Positions 9,570-18,585 of a stretch of DNA of 64,000 nt are shown here, one piece after another. A program made the position numbers and the translations under genes. The stretch comes from Ignavibacteriales bacterium (lineage in GTDB: Bacteria > Bacteroidota > Ignavibacteria > Tepidaquicellales > Tepidaquicellaceae): the NCBI GenBank assembly GCA_020635255.1, contig JACKAC010000001.1:434001-498000 (forward strand), read 5' to 3'. Below the pieces are notes generated by a model that saw nothing but the letters and a program-made list of their open reading frames with translations, was not told where the DNA came from and made no database searches. The first letter of the stretch is position 1. Each line of letters starts with the position of its first letter.

Positions 9570-9578
9570 TTTTTGTAT

Positions 9579-9764
9579 ATGAATGACAATGAAAAGAAAA
9601 GCAGGCTGCCTGACGACTATAAGTTGATCGAAGGCGAGGATTATTATATAGACGAGCTGGGAAGGTATGTTTTTACCTCGGAATATTTATTGAAAAGGGG
9701 TTATTGCTGTGAAAACGGATGCAGGAATTGTCCGTATGGTTTTGAAAAGAAACCCTCCGTTTAG
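9579..9764 (+). CDS. DUF5522 small Cys-rich protein
   Basis: The product is about 61 residues. A TTG six bases upstream is in frame, but the ATG at 9579 is the more natural start; the gene begins just after the upstream terminator, so a leaderless or very short-leader transcript is likely. The core YYIDELGRYVFTSEYLLKRGYCCENGCRNCPYGF is the DUF5522 signature, with CC-x3-C-x2-C presumably binding a metal. The function is unknown; the family is conserved in Bacteroidota. Confidence 0.82.
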   Translation: MNDNEKKSRLPDDYKLIEGEDYYIDELGRYVFTSEYLLKRGYCCENGCRNCPYGFEKKPSV

Positions 9765-9776
9765 GAGGGTCCTTTA
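9751..9776. terminator. Bidirectional stem-loop between convergent genes
   Basis: ACCCTCC (9752-9758) pairs with GGAGGGT (9764-9770) across a 5-base loop that contains most of the stop codon of the DUF5522 gene. Read on the minus strand it is followed by a T-rich run, so it probably ends the DUF3298-like transcript coming from the right as well. Confidence 0.65.
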
Positions 9777-10571
9777 TTAGTATATTCCTAGACCATTTTC
9801 GTCTATCAGGTCTATCAGATCACTATATGGTACGAGAAGTTCTGTAGTACCTGCCGCGTAAGGCTTTATCTCATAGATATTATAAAAGAAATAGATCCCC
9901 TGAGGTGTTAATAAAAAATTGTCATTATACTCGATATGATCCTCGAACATGTCTGCGTCGGTTAATGGCTGGTTTGGTTCGAGATCATTTTCCTTGCGGA
10001 ATGCTTTATCGACCAGTTGATTAAGTTTCTTCTCAAAGCCGTGCACGAAAATATCCTTGAGCTGAACCGGCTTACCTGTATTGTAATCATAATTGTAATA
10101 AGTAAGGTAATGAACAGGGTGAGCCCCTCCTGTATACATTTCATACCCGAGCTCGAAACTTACTACCTGTGAAAGCTCATTTAAGTTTTGGTAGCTTGCA
10201 TCCAAGTACCATCCTACCGGCGGGACATCGGGATATTCCTTCTGGAATTTCACGAACTCGTCGATAAACCCGTCTGCCATTTCTTCTATCGTATTGTATT
10301 TTGTATCCTCCATCCTGAATATATCATTCAGTATTACGTTCTTTGCATATCCATTAAACAGATCCTTGTTTTTTCCCTCGGTCATCCAGACATAAGTAAG
10401 GTCAAATTCAGGACAGTTACTGGAGGTCGTATCGCACCCTTGGAGCGTTCTTTTGAGCGTCTTGGTTTCATACTTAATGCCGTATGGCGGCTCTTTACCG
10501 TCCTGTGAAAGCGCGCTTCCGGCAAAAAGAACTAATAAACAACAAATTAAAAATGATTGGATTTTTCTCAT
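9777..10571 (-). CDS. Exported DUF3298/RsiV-like protein
   Basis: The 264-residue product has a signal peptide ending GSALSQ. The C-terminal half has the DUF3298 (RsiV-tail) pattern MYTGGAHPVHYLTYYNYDYNTGKPVQLKDIF...LTDADMFEDHIEYNDNFLLTPQGIYFFYNIYEIKPYAAGTTELLVPYSDL. The N-terminal part resembles the DUF4163 partner domain that often precedes it. In Bacillus the RsiV version binds lysozyme; here it is a soluble periplasmic form of unknown ligand. The neighbouring minus-strand gene is a paralogue, so this is a tandem duplication. Confidence 0.82.
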   Translation of the reverse strand: MRKIQSFLICCLLVLFAGSALSQDGKEPPYGIKYETKTLKRTLQGCDTTSSNCPEFDLTYVWMTEGKNKDLFNGYAKNVILNDIFRMEDTKYNTIEEMADGFIDEFVKFQKEYPDVPPVGWYLDASYQNLNELSQVVSFELGYEMYTGGAHPVHYLTYYNYDYNTGKPVQLKDIFVHGFEKKLNQLVDKAFRKENDLEPNQPLTDADMFEDHIEYNDNFLLTPQGIYFFYNIYEIKPYAAGTTELLVPYSDLIDLIDENGLGIY

Positions 10572-10623
10572 ATATTTTTAAAATTATAAATCTTAAATGC
10601 ATCAGAATGCAAATTGTTTCAAT

Positions 10624-11436
10624 CTAGTATATCCCGTTTTCCTTTAATATGGCTTTTAGGTCAGCATAGGGAATAAACACTTCCGCCGGTCCATATACAT
10701 AAGCCCAGATCTCATAGATATTATAATGAAAAGTTATACCTTCCTTTGTGAGCAGGAAGTTGTTATTGAAAGTAAGTGAATCAGCAAATAGTCCTGCATC
10801 TGTGAGAGGCTTATCTGCGGGGAGATTTTGGTCTTTACGGAATTTTGCGACGACCAAGTCAGTAAGTTGTTTCTCATATCCCGGGTTGAATATGTCATTC
10901 AATGTGATAGAATCACCGGTCTCAGCATTAAAATTATAGTAATATTCAAAATATGAGGGGTGAGCCCCACCCGTGAACATGTCGAAGTTTTGCCTGAAAC
11001 TCAATATTTTTTCGGTACCGGTAGTATCTTTCATTGTTGCATTCAGATACCAGCTTCCCGGCATATCGGGAATCTCTTTCTTTGTAGTTTCGTAATCCTT
11101 TATAAACCCGTTCATCATCGCGTCCAAGGATCCGTATGTGCTGTCGCCAAGCGGATACATGGTTGTGAGAAGTATGGTGTTAATCTGTAAATTAACCGCG
11201 TTCATGCTTTTTCCCGCAGTCATTTCATCATAAGTGATCTTTATATACGAACAGCTGTCTGAATTCTCCTTGCATCCGTTATAGCTCTGGAATAAAACCT
11301 TTTCCTCGAATTTAGGAGCTGATGATGTTTCTGTCTTAGTATCCCCGTTGTTTTGTGCATCATTTTCTTTCTTTTGCCCGCAGGAATAGAAAATAAAGGC
11401 AAGTAATAAAACGAATGTAATTGATGAGTATTTCAT
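10624..11436 (-). CDS. Lipoprotein, DUF3298/RsiV-like paralogue
   Basis: The start is taken at the internal Met (ATG at 11436), because it gives a perfect lipoprotein signal MKYSSITFVLLLAFIFYSCGQ with acylation Cys at residue 19; the longer frame adds 13 residues that would hide it. The mature protein of about 250 residues has MFTGGAHPSYFEYYYNFNAETGDSITLNDIF and LTDAGLFADSLTFNNNFLLTKEGITFHYNIYEIWAYVYGPAEVFIPYADL, aligning end to end with the downstream gene. It is probably anchored in the outer or inner membrane. The ligand is unknown. Confidence 0.82.
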   Translation of the reverse strand: MKYSSITFVLLLAFIFYSCGQKKENDAQNNGDTKTETSSAPKFEEKVLFQSYNGCKENSDSCSYIKITYDEMTAGKSMNAVNLQINTILLTTMYPLGDSTYGSLDAMMNGFIKDYETTKKEIPDMPGSWYLNATMKDTTGTEKILSFRQNFDMFTGGAHPSYFEYYYNFNAETGDSITLNDIFNPGYEKQLTDLVVAKFRKDQNLPADKPLTDAGLFADSLTFNNNFLLTKEGITFHYNIYEIWAYVYGPAEVFIPYADLKAILKENGIY

Positions 11437-11586
11437 GATGGAATCTTTAAGTTGAGAAAATGCGGCGTTATACAAAAATACGGAAGTTGGAATGGTTATT
11501 CAAATGGATAATCGATAAGGAGTATTTCATTATTGATATTGGAGTAAATTAAAAGTAGTTTTTTAAATCAAAATAAATCAATTGAT

Positions 11587-12240
11587 ATGTTTATAGGACA
11601 CTTTGGAGTAGGGCTTGGTGCCAAAAAAGCCGCTCCAAAAGTATCTCTTGGTACGCTATTTATGGCATGCCAGTTTTTGGATCTCCTCTGGCCGACCTTC
11701 CTCTTGCTGGGATGGGAAACTGTAAAGATCGATCCGGACAATACCGTCTTGACCCCGTTGGATTTTACTTCATATCCAATATCTCACAGCCTGCTGATGT
11801 CATGTGTCTGGGGTTTTATTTTTGGACTCGTGTATTTTATTATAAGGAAGGATCTGAAGAACTCTGTAATTCTGGGATTACTGGTTATAAGTCACTGGGT
11901 GCTGGATTTTTTTGTTCACCGTCCGGATCTGCCGCTTTTCCCGTGGGGATCGGCAATGGTGGGATTGGGACTATGGAATAATGCTATTATCGAAATAGTT
12001 ATTGAATCGCTGGTGTTTTTATTGGGGCTGGTATTATATGTGAATGTCACAAAGCCAAAGAATAAAAGGGGTATCTTTGCATTCTGGTCGATGATAATAT
12101 TTCTTGTTGTTATCCACGGATCTAATATGACGGGTCCGCCGCCTCCCAATGTCACTGCAATAGCCTGGGTAGGACAGCTTCAATGGCTCATCGTATTATG
12201 GGCTTACTGGGCTGATAGGAATAGAGTTTTAAAAAAATGA
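11587..12240 (+). CDS. Multi-pass membrane protein
   Basis: This 217-residue integral membrane protein has about six hydrophobic helices. It starts MFIGHFGVGLGAKKAAPKVSLGTLFMACQFLDLLWP, a His-containing N-terminus found in a family of uncharacterised bacterial membrane proteins (distantly like the DUF457/YdjM metal-dependent membrane hydrolases). Other His residues occur in SHSLLMS and SHWVLDFFVHRPDLPLFPWG, which also recall that group's metal-binding pattern. The function is unproven. It is followed directly by a bidirectional terminator. Confidence 0.72.
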   Translation: MFIGHFGVGLGAKKAAPKVSLGTLFMACQFLDLLWPTFLLLGWETVKIDPDNTVLTPLDFTSYPISHSLLMSCVWGFIFGLVYFIIRKDLKNSVILGLLVISHWVLDFFVHRPDLPLFPWGSAMVGLGLWNNAIIEIVIESLVFLLGLVLYVNVTKPKNKRGIFAFWSMIIFLVVIHGSNMTGPPPPNVTAIAWVGQLQWLIVLWAYWADRNRVLKK

Positions 12241-12242
12241 GT

Positions 12243-12267
12243 AAAGGCGGGATAACCCGCCTTTTTT
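12243..12267. terminator. Bidirectional rho-independent terminator
   Basis: AAAGGCGGG (12243-12251) and CCCGCCTTT (12256-12264) form a perfect 9-bp stem with a 4-nt loop. T run follows on the plus strand, and the stem overlaps the region just past the stop of the minus-strand gene, so both convergent transcripts can end here. Confidence 0.88.
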
Positions 12268-13672
12268 ATTTAATTACAACCATTTTCCTTGTTTCCGAAA
12301 TGCTCCCGGTTCTTAATGTATAAAAATACACTCCGCTGGCATAGCGTGACGCATTCCATTTAGACTCGTAGCTTCCGGCATTTAAGTCGTTGTTTATCAG
12401 CTTTTCTACTTCCTTTCCTCCTGCATCATAAACAATCAGCTCGACGTTAGCGGCTTTAGGTACATCAAATCGTATCTTCGTTTCCGGATTAAACGGGTTT
12501 GGATAGTTTTGAGCAAGGTTTACTTTTAGGGGCAGTCCGTTTATTCCTGTATTTCCTATACCTACATTATCCACGTTATAACGTCCGACAGAGATCGCCC
12601 ATGTATGGCTTACGTCCAGCATCTGTGTATATATCTGCGTTGTATTGCTAGCCGGCTCTTTGAAAATAAGTCCTTGGGGTGTATTGGTAGAAGGGTCGGT
12701 AAGTATCCAGAGCACACCATGTCCAATACCACTTGTATATATGCGTGAGTCATAAAAGTGTGCCTTTTGTCCGGAGCAGTCATACACCGGGGTTGCCCAT
12801 ACATTATAGGTATTAAGAAAACTTTGTATAGATGTGTCAGGTACGTTTGGATAGATCCTGTTAAGTGTATCGAAATTCACCTGGTAAGGGTCATCAGCCA
12901 TTACCATGAAGTGACCGTTAGATTCACCACCCGGACCGTAAGCAAATCCCAGGATGTCGCCCTTTCTCGAGAAGTTGTACCCGCCCTTAACGCGTCCGTT
13001 ATATTGCCCCACCGAAGGGTGAAGCCTGTGATTGTATGCATCGATCGAATCGGCAATAACATTGCCGGATATATACTCCCAGCTTCCCGGGTTATTATCG
13101 GGAAGTGTGGGAAATCCAGCACCGATCTCGTATGCTGATGCAACAAAACCTCTTGCCGCCATCACGGTCGTGTTTGCAGTCTTTAATATTTTTATCAGCG
13201 ATAGGTAACCGTTACCGTTTTCGGTTGTATCCCCCACGGAAGAGAGCACACGTGTCCCATACCCGACGCAATCTGCCAGTGAAGAAAAGGAATGCTCAAT
13301 ATAATTGTAAAACACGTTCGGAATATTTATGTGCCACACGTTCGTGAAAATTTCTATCTGGTATTGACCGTAAAGGGTATGATCCAGGTAATAATTGTTC
13401 GGATTACCCGATTCCGGATTCTGATACAGGTTGTTCAGTGTGTAAGCCTGGCCATTGTACATCAGCATCGTGTCATTGTATATGGTTACACCCGGAAGTG
13501 TCATGTATCCTTGCTGTAACAAGAACGGCATAGCGACCCCCTCCGCCGCGTCGAATACGGAAGTATATAGCTGCTGGTTATATCCGTTTAGAAGCTGTGC
13601 ATCGGTGCGTTTCGGGATCGAGGATATTACTATTAATAGAATTACCGAAAGGGAGATAAAGTATTTGTTCAT
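12266..13672 (-). CDS. Type IX-secreted protein with NlpC/CHAP-like cysteine hydrolase features
   Basis: The 468-residue protein has a Sec signal (ending TDAQ) and a C-terminal sorting domain of about 85 residues beginning NLAQNYPNPFNPETKIRFDVP and ending KMVVIK, the Por/type IX secretion signal of this phylum. In the middle, ADCVGYGTRVL (Cys135) and, about 120 residues later, GDILGFAYGPGGESNGHFMVMAD (His254) follow the Cys then GD...GH order of NlpC/P60-like cysteine hydrolases. The enzyme assignment is inference; the sorting domain is clear. It would be exported across the outer membrane and attached to the surface or released. Confidence 0.75.
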   Translation of the reverse strand: MNKYFISLSVILLIVISSIPKRTDAQLLNGYNQQLYTSVFDAAEGVAMPFLLQQGYMTLPGVTIYNDTMLMYNGQAYTLNNLYQNPESGNPNNYYLDHTLYGQYQIEIFTNVWHINIPNVFYNYIEHSFSSLADCVGYGTRVLSSVGDTTENGNGYLSLIKILKTANTTVMAARGFVASAYEIGAGFPTLPDNNPGSWEYISGNVIADSIDAYNHRLHPSVGQYNGRVKGGYNFSRKGDILGFAYGPGGESNGHFMVMADDPYQVNFDTLNRIYPNVPDTSIQSFLNTYNVWATPVYDCSGQKAHFYDSRIYTSGIGHGVLWILTDPSTNTPQGLIFKEPASNTTQIYTQMLDVSHTWAISVGRYNVDNVGIGNTGINGLPLKVNLAQNYPNPFNPETKIRFDVPKAANVELIVYDAGGKEVEKLINNDLNAGSYESKWNASRYASGVYFYTLRTGSISETRKMVVIK

Positions 13673-13817
13673 AAAATTTTATTTTCTTTTGAAATTATGA
13701 ACAGAATGACTGATCGTCCGGTAAGTGCAAATATATGTCTGGTGAAATAAAACCGGTGTGCCGGGTGTTCAGACCATGCTGTTCATCGAAACCCCCCGGT
13801 ACGTATGCTTGTTTTTG

Positions 13818-13861
13818 TGCACCCTCAAGGACTCGAACCTTGGACCCACTGATTAAGAGTC
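13818..13861 (-). pseudogene. tRNA-Lys(CUU) 3' half: attachment-site remnant at the left edge of the element
   Basis: Read on the minus strand, this is the 3' part of a tRNA: anticodon loop CTCTTAA (anticodon CTT, Lys), anticodon-stem 3' side TCAGT, T arm CAAGG-TTCGAGT-CCTTG, acceptor 3' strand AGGGTGC and discriminator A, with CCA not encoded. The 5' side of the anticodon stem already mismatches (ACCGA instead of ACTGA), and no D arm or 5' acceptor strand follows. This is what remains on the host side when an integrase inserts an element into the 3' end of a tRNA. A functional copy should stand at the other end of the element. Confidence 0.85.
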
Positions 13862-14131
13862 GGTATTGGTAGGTAGTATACCGTTAAAAAATGCGTTTTT
13901 TAAACTATTTAGTCACTATCCTTACCTAAGTTTTACTGGTTTTTTGTAAAAGTGCTGCCCGAACTGCTGCCCAAAATTTTTAACCCTACCTCAAAGATAT
14001 TTTCTGCAATGTTTTAATAACCACTAACAATACCTATTTCTCAAAATCAAGCAGAGTTTATTTTATGTGATAAATCTGTTTTATAAATAAATGACAATGA
14101 TTAAATTTCTTAAAATATATAAAAAATAAAA
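13862..14131. other. Element left-terminal non-coding region with possible integrase arm sites
   Basis: No gene is seen in these 270 bp. Just inside the tRNA remnant is an imperfect palindrome (13862-13882, GGTATTGGTA...TATACC) and a small A/T hairpin (AAAAAA-TGCG-TTTTTT near 13888). Then TGCTGCCC occurs twice as a direct repeat at 13953-13960 and 13965-13972. Short direct repeats at this distance from an att core are what arm-type integrase binding sites look like, but that role is inferred. The last 90 bp are AT-rich and probably contain the promoter of the helicase gene. Confidence 0.4.
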
Positions 14132-17100
14132 ATGTCAGATAACGAAGGCATTCTAAATTTACCTCCATTGTTGTTTCAAGCTAAATACTCTATTGGCATG
14201 GTAGATCATTTAATTAGCCCAGAAAAGCCAGTAGTTGTGAGCCGTATAAATAAGATTAAGATATCTTCTCGAATTGAAGAGGATGTATATATTTTAGAAG
14301 ATGGACAACGGGTCATTATAACTGAACGGAAGACATTAGAAAGACCTGATGAAATTGACGGTGTTTTAAAGTACAACCCTGAAGGGAAATTGATTTGGAT
14401 TTCAAATAAATTAGTTGAAGTATTTCAAGAAAGATTTAATAAAAACAGTCTCAGAGAATTGTCAGAAGAAATATCTAGTAACTGGAAAGGTCATTTTAAT
14501 TTTCATTCAGAGCAAAAAGATGATGATGGGTCTGTAATTGTCAAGGGACTTCGACCTCCTCAAATAGGTAGTCTCCATGCAATAGGTGCACACTGGAGCT
14601 TACATAAACAACCCGCTACAATTGTAATGCCCACCGGAACTGGAAAAACAGAAACAATGCTCTCGACTTTAGTAGCCTATTCTCCCGGGAAAGTACTAGT
14701 TGTCGTCCCTTCTAAAATTCTAAGGGATCAAACAAAAAATAAATTCATAACCTTGGGCTTGCTCCGACATTTAGGAAATTTATATACAGAAGCTACTAAT
14801 CCTATTGTTGCAACTATTACAAAACGCCCTAAAAGAGTAGAAGATCTAAAAATTCTAGAAGATGCAAATGTGATCATAGCTACTATGGCTGTATTAAGCG
14901 AGCAATCTGCAATGCAATTTGCAAATGATATTGCTGATAGGATTGATTTATTAATTGTGGATGAGGCCCATCACATTGGAGCAAATAGTTGGATTACATT
15001 TAGAGAAAATTTTAAACAAAAGGTATTACAATTCACCGCAACACCGTATAGGAGAGACGGTAAATTAGTAGACGGCAAAGTTATTTATGAGTATCCTTTG
15101 CATTCTGCACAGCAAGATGGTTATTTTAAAAAAATCTCATTTCGCCCTGTATATGAAATTGATCCTGATGATGGAGATATAATAATTGCTAAACAAGCTA
15201 TCCAACAATTGAAAGAGGATATTTCAGAAGGTAAAAACCATTTAATGATGGTTCGATGTAAAAATATAGCTAGAGCAACTTGTATTCTTTCAATTTATAA
15301 TGAATTTGGTTCTGAATTTAATCCAGTTATAATTCACTCAGAAGAAGATGAGTCTGAGGAAGCCTTAAATAACTTAAAATCGGGAAATTCTAAAATTGTT
15401 GTATGTGTGAATATGTTAGGTGAAGGATTTGATCTACCTGAGTTAAAAATAGCAGCTATACATGATACTCATAAAAGTTTAGCTGTTATACTTCAGTTTA
15501 CAGGGAGATTTACTCGAACAGCTGGTGAGAATATTGGAGATGCTACAGTAATTGCTAATATTGCAGATCAGGATGTTTCATATGCTTTAGAAAGATTGTA
15601 TAGCGAAGATGCAGATTGGAACCAGCTTCTAAGCGAATTTAGTTCGGAAGCAGCTAGATCTCATAACGCATTAATAAATTTTTTAAACTCTTCGGAGAAA
15701 TTGGATCAATCTGTAGAAGATGAGCAAATTGAAATTTCACATCATTTATTAAGACCAACATTAAGTACTTTATTCTACAAAGCAAACAGTTTTCGTCCAA
15801 AGAAATTTATAGAAGGTATTCCAAAAGGAATTTATATACATCGTGTATGGTTGCATCAAGAGTCTAATACGCTTTATTTTGTCACTAGGGCAGAGCCTCA
15901 TATTCGTTGGACACGATCAAATAAAGTTAAAGATAGAACGTGGCATCTACACGTCCTCCATTTTAATGAAGATCAAAACTTACTTTACTTATCTTCAAGT
16001 GATAAATCTTCTAAACATGAAAAAATTGCAAAAGCAGTGGGAGCGACTGAAATAGTATCTGGCGATGTTATATTTAGATCACTAGGGAATATTAATCGAT
16101 TGCTATTTCAAAATCTTGGATTACAAAAACATGGTCGGCGAAATTTACGTTACGCTTCATACGCTGGTTCAGATGTTGCAACTGCATTGAGTATTTCTGA
16201 AAGAACTGGTTCAATAAAATCAAATTTGAATGGAACTGGTTGGGAAAATGGTCGATTTATTTCAATCGGATGTTCGTATAAAGGCAGAGTATGGTCAAGA
16301 GAAGCGGGGGTGATACCAGAGCTAGTAGAGTGGTGTGATGGAATTGGAGAAAAAATTCTAGATGACTCGATTGATACTCGAAACATAATAGCGAATGTTC
16401 TGATTCCAGAAGAAGTAACAGAACTTCCTGACAAGGTTATTTTAAGCATCGAATGGCCAATAGAAATTTTAAGACAATCCGAGGAAAGAGTAGTGATTTA
16501 TAACGGAGATAATGAGAAATCCATTTCAATGATTGACATTGAGCTAATTAAAACTGATAAAGAAACAAATACAATAGAATTTTGCTTAAGGTCAGATGAT
16601 GAACTATGGGGGAATTATGCCCTTACTATTGGGGGAGCAGAAGTATTTAAGGTTAGAAGAACATCCACAGATCCTATATCTATAACTGTTGGGAATATAA
16701 GTCTCCCGGTTGAAGACTATTTTTCGGATTATCCCCCTCTAATTAGATTCGTTGATTTATCTGAACTAGATGGTGATTTGTTAGTGAGACCACAAAGTAC
16801 AGAAAATATAGTTTTCCCCGAAGAGAGATTTGAAGTTTGGGATTGGAGTGAAGTTGATATAACGAAAGAATCAATGTGGAAGGACGGTGCCAAACGCGAA
16901 AATACTATTCAAGAACGAGTCGCCCAGGAATTTATTGAAGGCGGCTTTGATGTAGTATTTGATGATGATTCAAGCGGAGAGGCTGCAGACTTAATATGTT
17001 TTAAGGAAGAAGAGGACTGCATTCGTTTCGTACTTGTGCATTGTAAATTTACTACTGCACAATCTCCAGGAGAACGTGTAAAAGATGTGGTAGAGGTCTG

Positions 17101-17407
17101 TTCACAAGCGGTTAGATCTGCAAAGTGGAAGTGGAAATTTAAAAATTTAGGTAAACATATTCTTGAAAGAGAAAAAAAGGCATCCAATGGTCCAAGAGAA
17201 ACAAGATTTTTGAAAGGAAGTAAGGCGGATATAAATAAATTTGCCAAATTAATGCGATTGAAAGAGCTCAAGCCAGAAATAATTATTGTTCAGCCAGGTT
17301 TGTCAAGATCTAATCATACTCCAGAACAAATAGCAGTTCTTGCTGCCGCATATAGTTATCTTAAAGAGACAATAGGAGTAGATCTTGATTTAATCTGTAG
17401 TGAATAA
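14132..17407 (+). CDS. DEAH-box SF2 helicase with C-terminal nuclease-like domain (putative defence protein)
   Basis: This 1091-residue protein has a SWI2/SNF2-like or type I/III restriction-like SF2 motor: Q-like LRPPQIGSLHAI, Walker A MPTGTGKTETM (about 165-175), DEAH box LLIVDEAHHIG (about 274-284), motif III FTATP (about 300), motif V NMLGEGFDLP and motif VI QFTGRFTRT (about 455). The C-terminal region contains EAADLICFKEEEDCIRFVLVHCKFT (about 947-972), resembling a PD-(D/E)xK nuclease core with Cys before Lys. Its place between the tRNA remnant and the integrase makes it cargo. No known system name can be assigned from one gene. Confidence 0.8.
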   Translation: MSDNEGILNLPPLLFQAKYSIGMVDHLISPEKPVVVSRINKIKISSRIEEDVYILEDGQRVIITERKTLERPDEIDGVLKYNPEGKLIWISNKLVEVFQERFNKNSLRELSEEISSNWKGHFNFHSEQKDDDGSVIVKGLRPPQIGSLHAIGAHWSLHKQPATIVMPTGTGKTETMLSTLVAYSPGKVLVVVPSKILRDQTKNKFITLGLLRHLGNLYTEATNPIVATITKRPKRVEDLKILEDANVIIATMAVLSEQSAMQFANDIADRIDLLIVDEAHHIGANSWITFRENFKQKVLQFTATPYRRDGKLVDGKVIYEYPLHSAQQDGYFKKISFRPVYEIDPDDGDIIIAKQAIQQLKEDISEGKNHLMMVRCKNIARATCILSIYNEFGSEFNPVIIHSEEDESEEALNNLKSGNSKIVVCVNMLGEGFDLPELKIAAIHDTHKSLAVILQFTGRFTRTAGENIGDATVIANIADQDVSYALERLYSEDADWNQLLSEFSSEAARSHNALINFLNSSEKLDQSVEDEQIEISHHLLRPTLSTLFYKANSFRPKKFIEGIPKGIYIHRVWLHQESNTLYFVTRAEPHIRWTRSNKVKDRTWHLHVLHFNEDQNLLYLSSSDKSSKHEKIAKAVGATEIVSGDVIFRSLGNINRLLFQNLGLQKHGRRNLRYASYAGSDVATALSISERTGSIKSNLNGTGWENGRFISIGCSYKGRVWSREAGVIPELVEWCDGIGEKILDDSIDTRNIIANVLIPEEVTELPDKVILSIEWPIEILRQSEERVVIYNGDNEKSISMIDIELIKTDKETNTIEFCLRSDDELWGNYALTIGGAEVFKVRRTSTDPISITVGNISLPVEDYFSDYPPLIRFVDLSELDGDLLVRPQSTENIVFPEERFEVWDWSEVDITKESMWKDGAKRENTIQERVAQEFIEGGFDVVFDDDSSGEAADLICFKEEEDCIRFVLVHCKFTTAQSPGERVKDVVEVCSQAVRSAKWKWKFKNLGKHILEREKKASNGPRETRFLKGSKADINKFAKLMRLKELKPEIIIVQPGLSRSNHTPEQIAVLAAAYSYLKETIGVDLDLICSE

Positions 17408-17511
17408 AAATAGTCTTCCCTTATCATTAAAGAAAAGGGTTCAGCAAAGGTACAACAGGGCTAGGTCACGACTGTAAGCTAAGTCAAAATTATTCAAATA
17501 TTAGAAACTCA

Positions 17512-17538
17512 GGAAAGCACTTCAAATAAGTGCTTTCC
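17512..17538. terminator. Stem-loop after the integrase gene
   Basis: GGAAAGCACTT (17512-17522) pairs perfectly with AAGTGCTTTCC (17528-17538) across a 5-nt loop, between the convergent helicase and integrase genes. There is no long U run on either strand, so it may act as a transcript-stabilising hairpin as well as a terminator. Confidence 0.6.
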
Positions 17539-17544
17539 ATGAAT

Positions 17545-18582
17545 CTATCCGGCAAGCTTTTGGTTAAGCCTGTTCCTAAGTGATTCGATATCAGCTTCAG
17601 TGTAATACTGTGTTGTGGTTTTAATGCTATCATGACCAAGTAGATTTGCTACATCAAAGATTGGGACACCTAGAGATGCCATTCTGGTTGCGAATGTTTT
17701 CCTGAATGTTTTCAGTGTATATTTATAATTTCTGGGAATGTTTAATTTGTTCTTAATCTCTTGAAATTTGTCACCCACTTTTTCAACCGAATATCCATTA
17801 AATATTAAACCTTTTGAGAATTTGAGTTTAGACAACAGTCTTCTATCAATAAATTCTTCAAGCTCGTTATAAATAGGAAACAGGATCTCTTTACTTGACT
17901 TAGATACCTTCACCCGAATGATTCTTTTCTTTAAATTAAAATCCTCAGATTTCAAATTCATAAGATCTATTGGTCTTAAACCGGTCAACAAAAGAAGCAT
18001 AAATATATCATATAAATTTTCATCGCGTTCAATCGATTCTTTTAGAATTAAGTTAACCTCATTGTTCGTAAATACTATGATCGCATTTTTTTCTCTTTTC
18101 GGAATCAATTTTTTTGATATAGGTGTTTTTTTAATTAGCTCTTCATCTACTAAAAAGTTAAAGAAGATTTTTAAATATCGAATGTATGTATGCAATGTAG
18201 CATTGGATATTTCTGGTTTTACAGTAGCAATGAATGTAGAGATATCGGATCTTGTGATATCCTGAATGGATTTATTTCTGTCGACAATATTCTTAAATCT
18301 TTTCATGGCAATCTTGAACTGATCAATATGCGATTTAGAATATAATGAAGGATTGAATTTGTTATTAAGGCAAAATCCATAAGCTTCTTCTAATGTTTGT
18401 GTACTACTGTGATTATCCATTACCTCAGGTGAACTCAAAGCATCTTCGATTTCACGTTTGATCCTAGTTGCTTTTTTCTTAGTATCGGGATTTGCTTTTA
18501 TTCCTGTATTTTTGGTGTGTCTTTTACCATTAACCCAGTAATCAATATGCCACTTTCCTCTTTTTTTGTATAGAGATGCCAT
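17545..18582 (-). CDS. Tyrosine recombinase / integrase
   Basis: The 345-residue integrase has an arm-binding N-terminus (LYKKRGKWHIDYWVNGKRHTKNTG), a SAM-like core-binding domain (about 60-160) and a catalytic domain. Catalytic Arg is in LLTGLRPIDLMNL (about 202), the second Arg in TFRKTFATRM (HxxR box with Lys in place of His), then LLGHDSIKTTTQYY supplies the His and the nucleophilic Tyr close to the C-terminus. The family inserts elements at the 3' ends of tRNA genes, consistent with the tRNA-Lys remnant 3.7 kb away. The upstream excisionase-like gene is 3 bp away. Confidence 0.93.
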   Translation of the reverse strand: MASLYKKRGKWHIDYWVNGKRHTKNTGIKANPDTKKKATRIKREIEDALSSPEVMDNHSSTQTLEEAYGFCLNNKFNPSLYSKSHIDQFKIAMKRFKNIVDRNKSIQDITRSDISTFIATVKPEISNATLHTYIRYLKIFFNFLVDEELIKKTPISKKLIPKREKNAIIVFTNNEVNLILKESIERDENLYDIFMLLLLTGLRPIDLMNLKSEDFNLKKRIIRVKVSKSSKEILFPIYNELEEFIDRRLLSKLKFSKGLIFNGYSVEKVGDKFQEIKNKLNIPRNYKYTLKTFRKTFATRMASLGVPIFDVANLLGHDSIKTTTQYYTEADIESLRNRLNQKLAG

Positions 18583-18585
18583 AAT

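Noticed and set aside
12758..13700. Overlapping plus-strand frames of 75-126 residues opposite the type IX-secreted gene
   Set aside because: They overlap the secreted protein and each other, have basic or Cys/Arg-rich products typical of antisense frames, and have no start signals.
13741..13800. GC-rich segment as a terminator of the tRNA gene
   Set aside because: TGTTCA occurs as a direct rather than inverted repeat; no convincing stem with U run could be formed.
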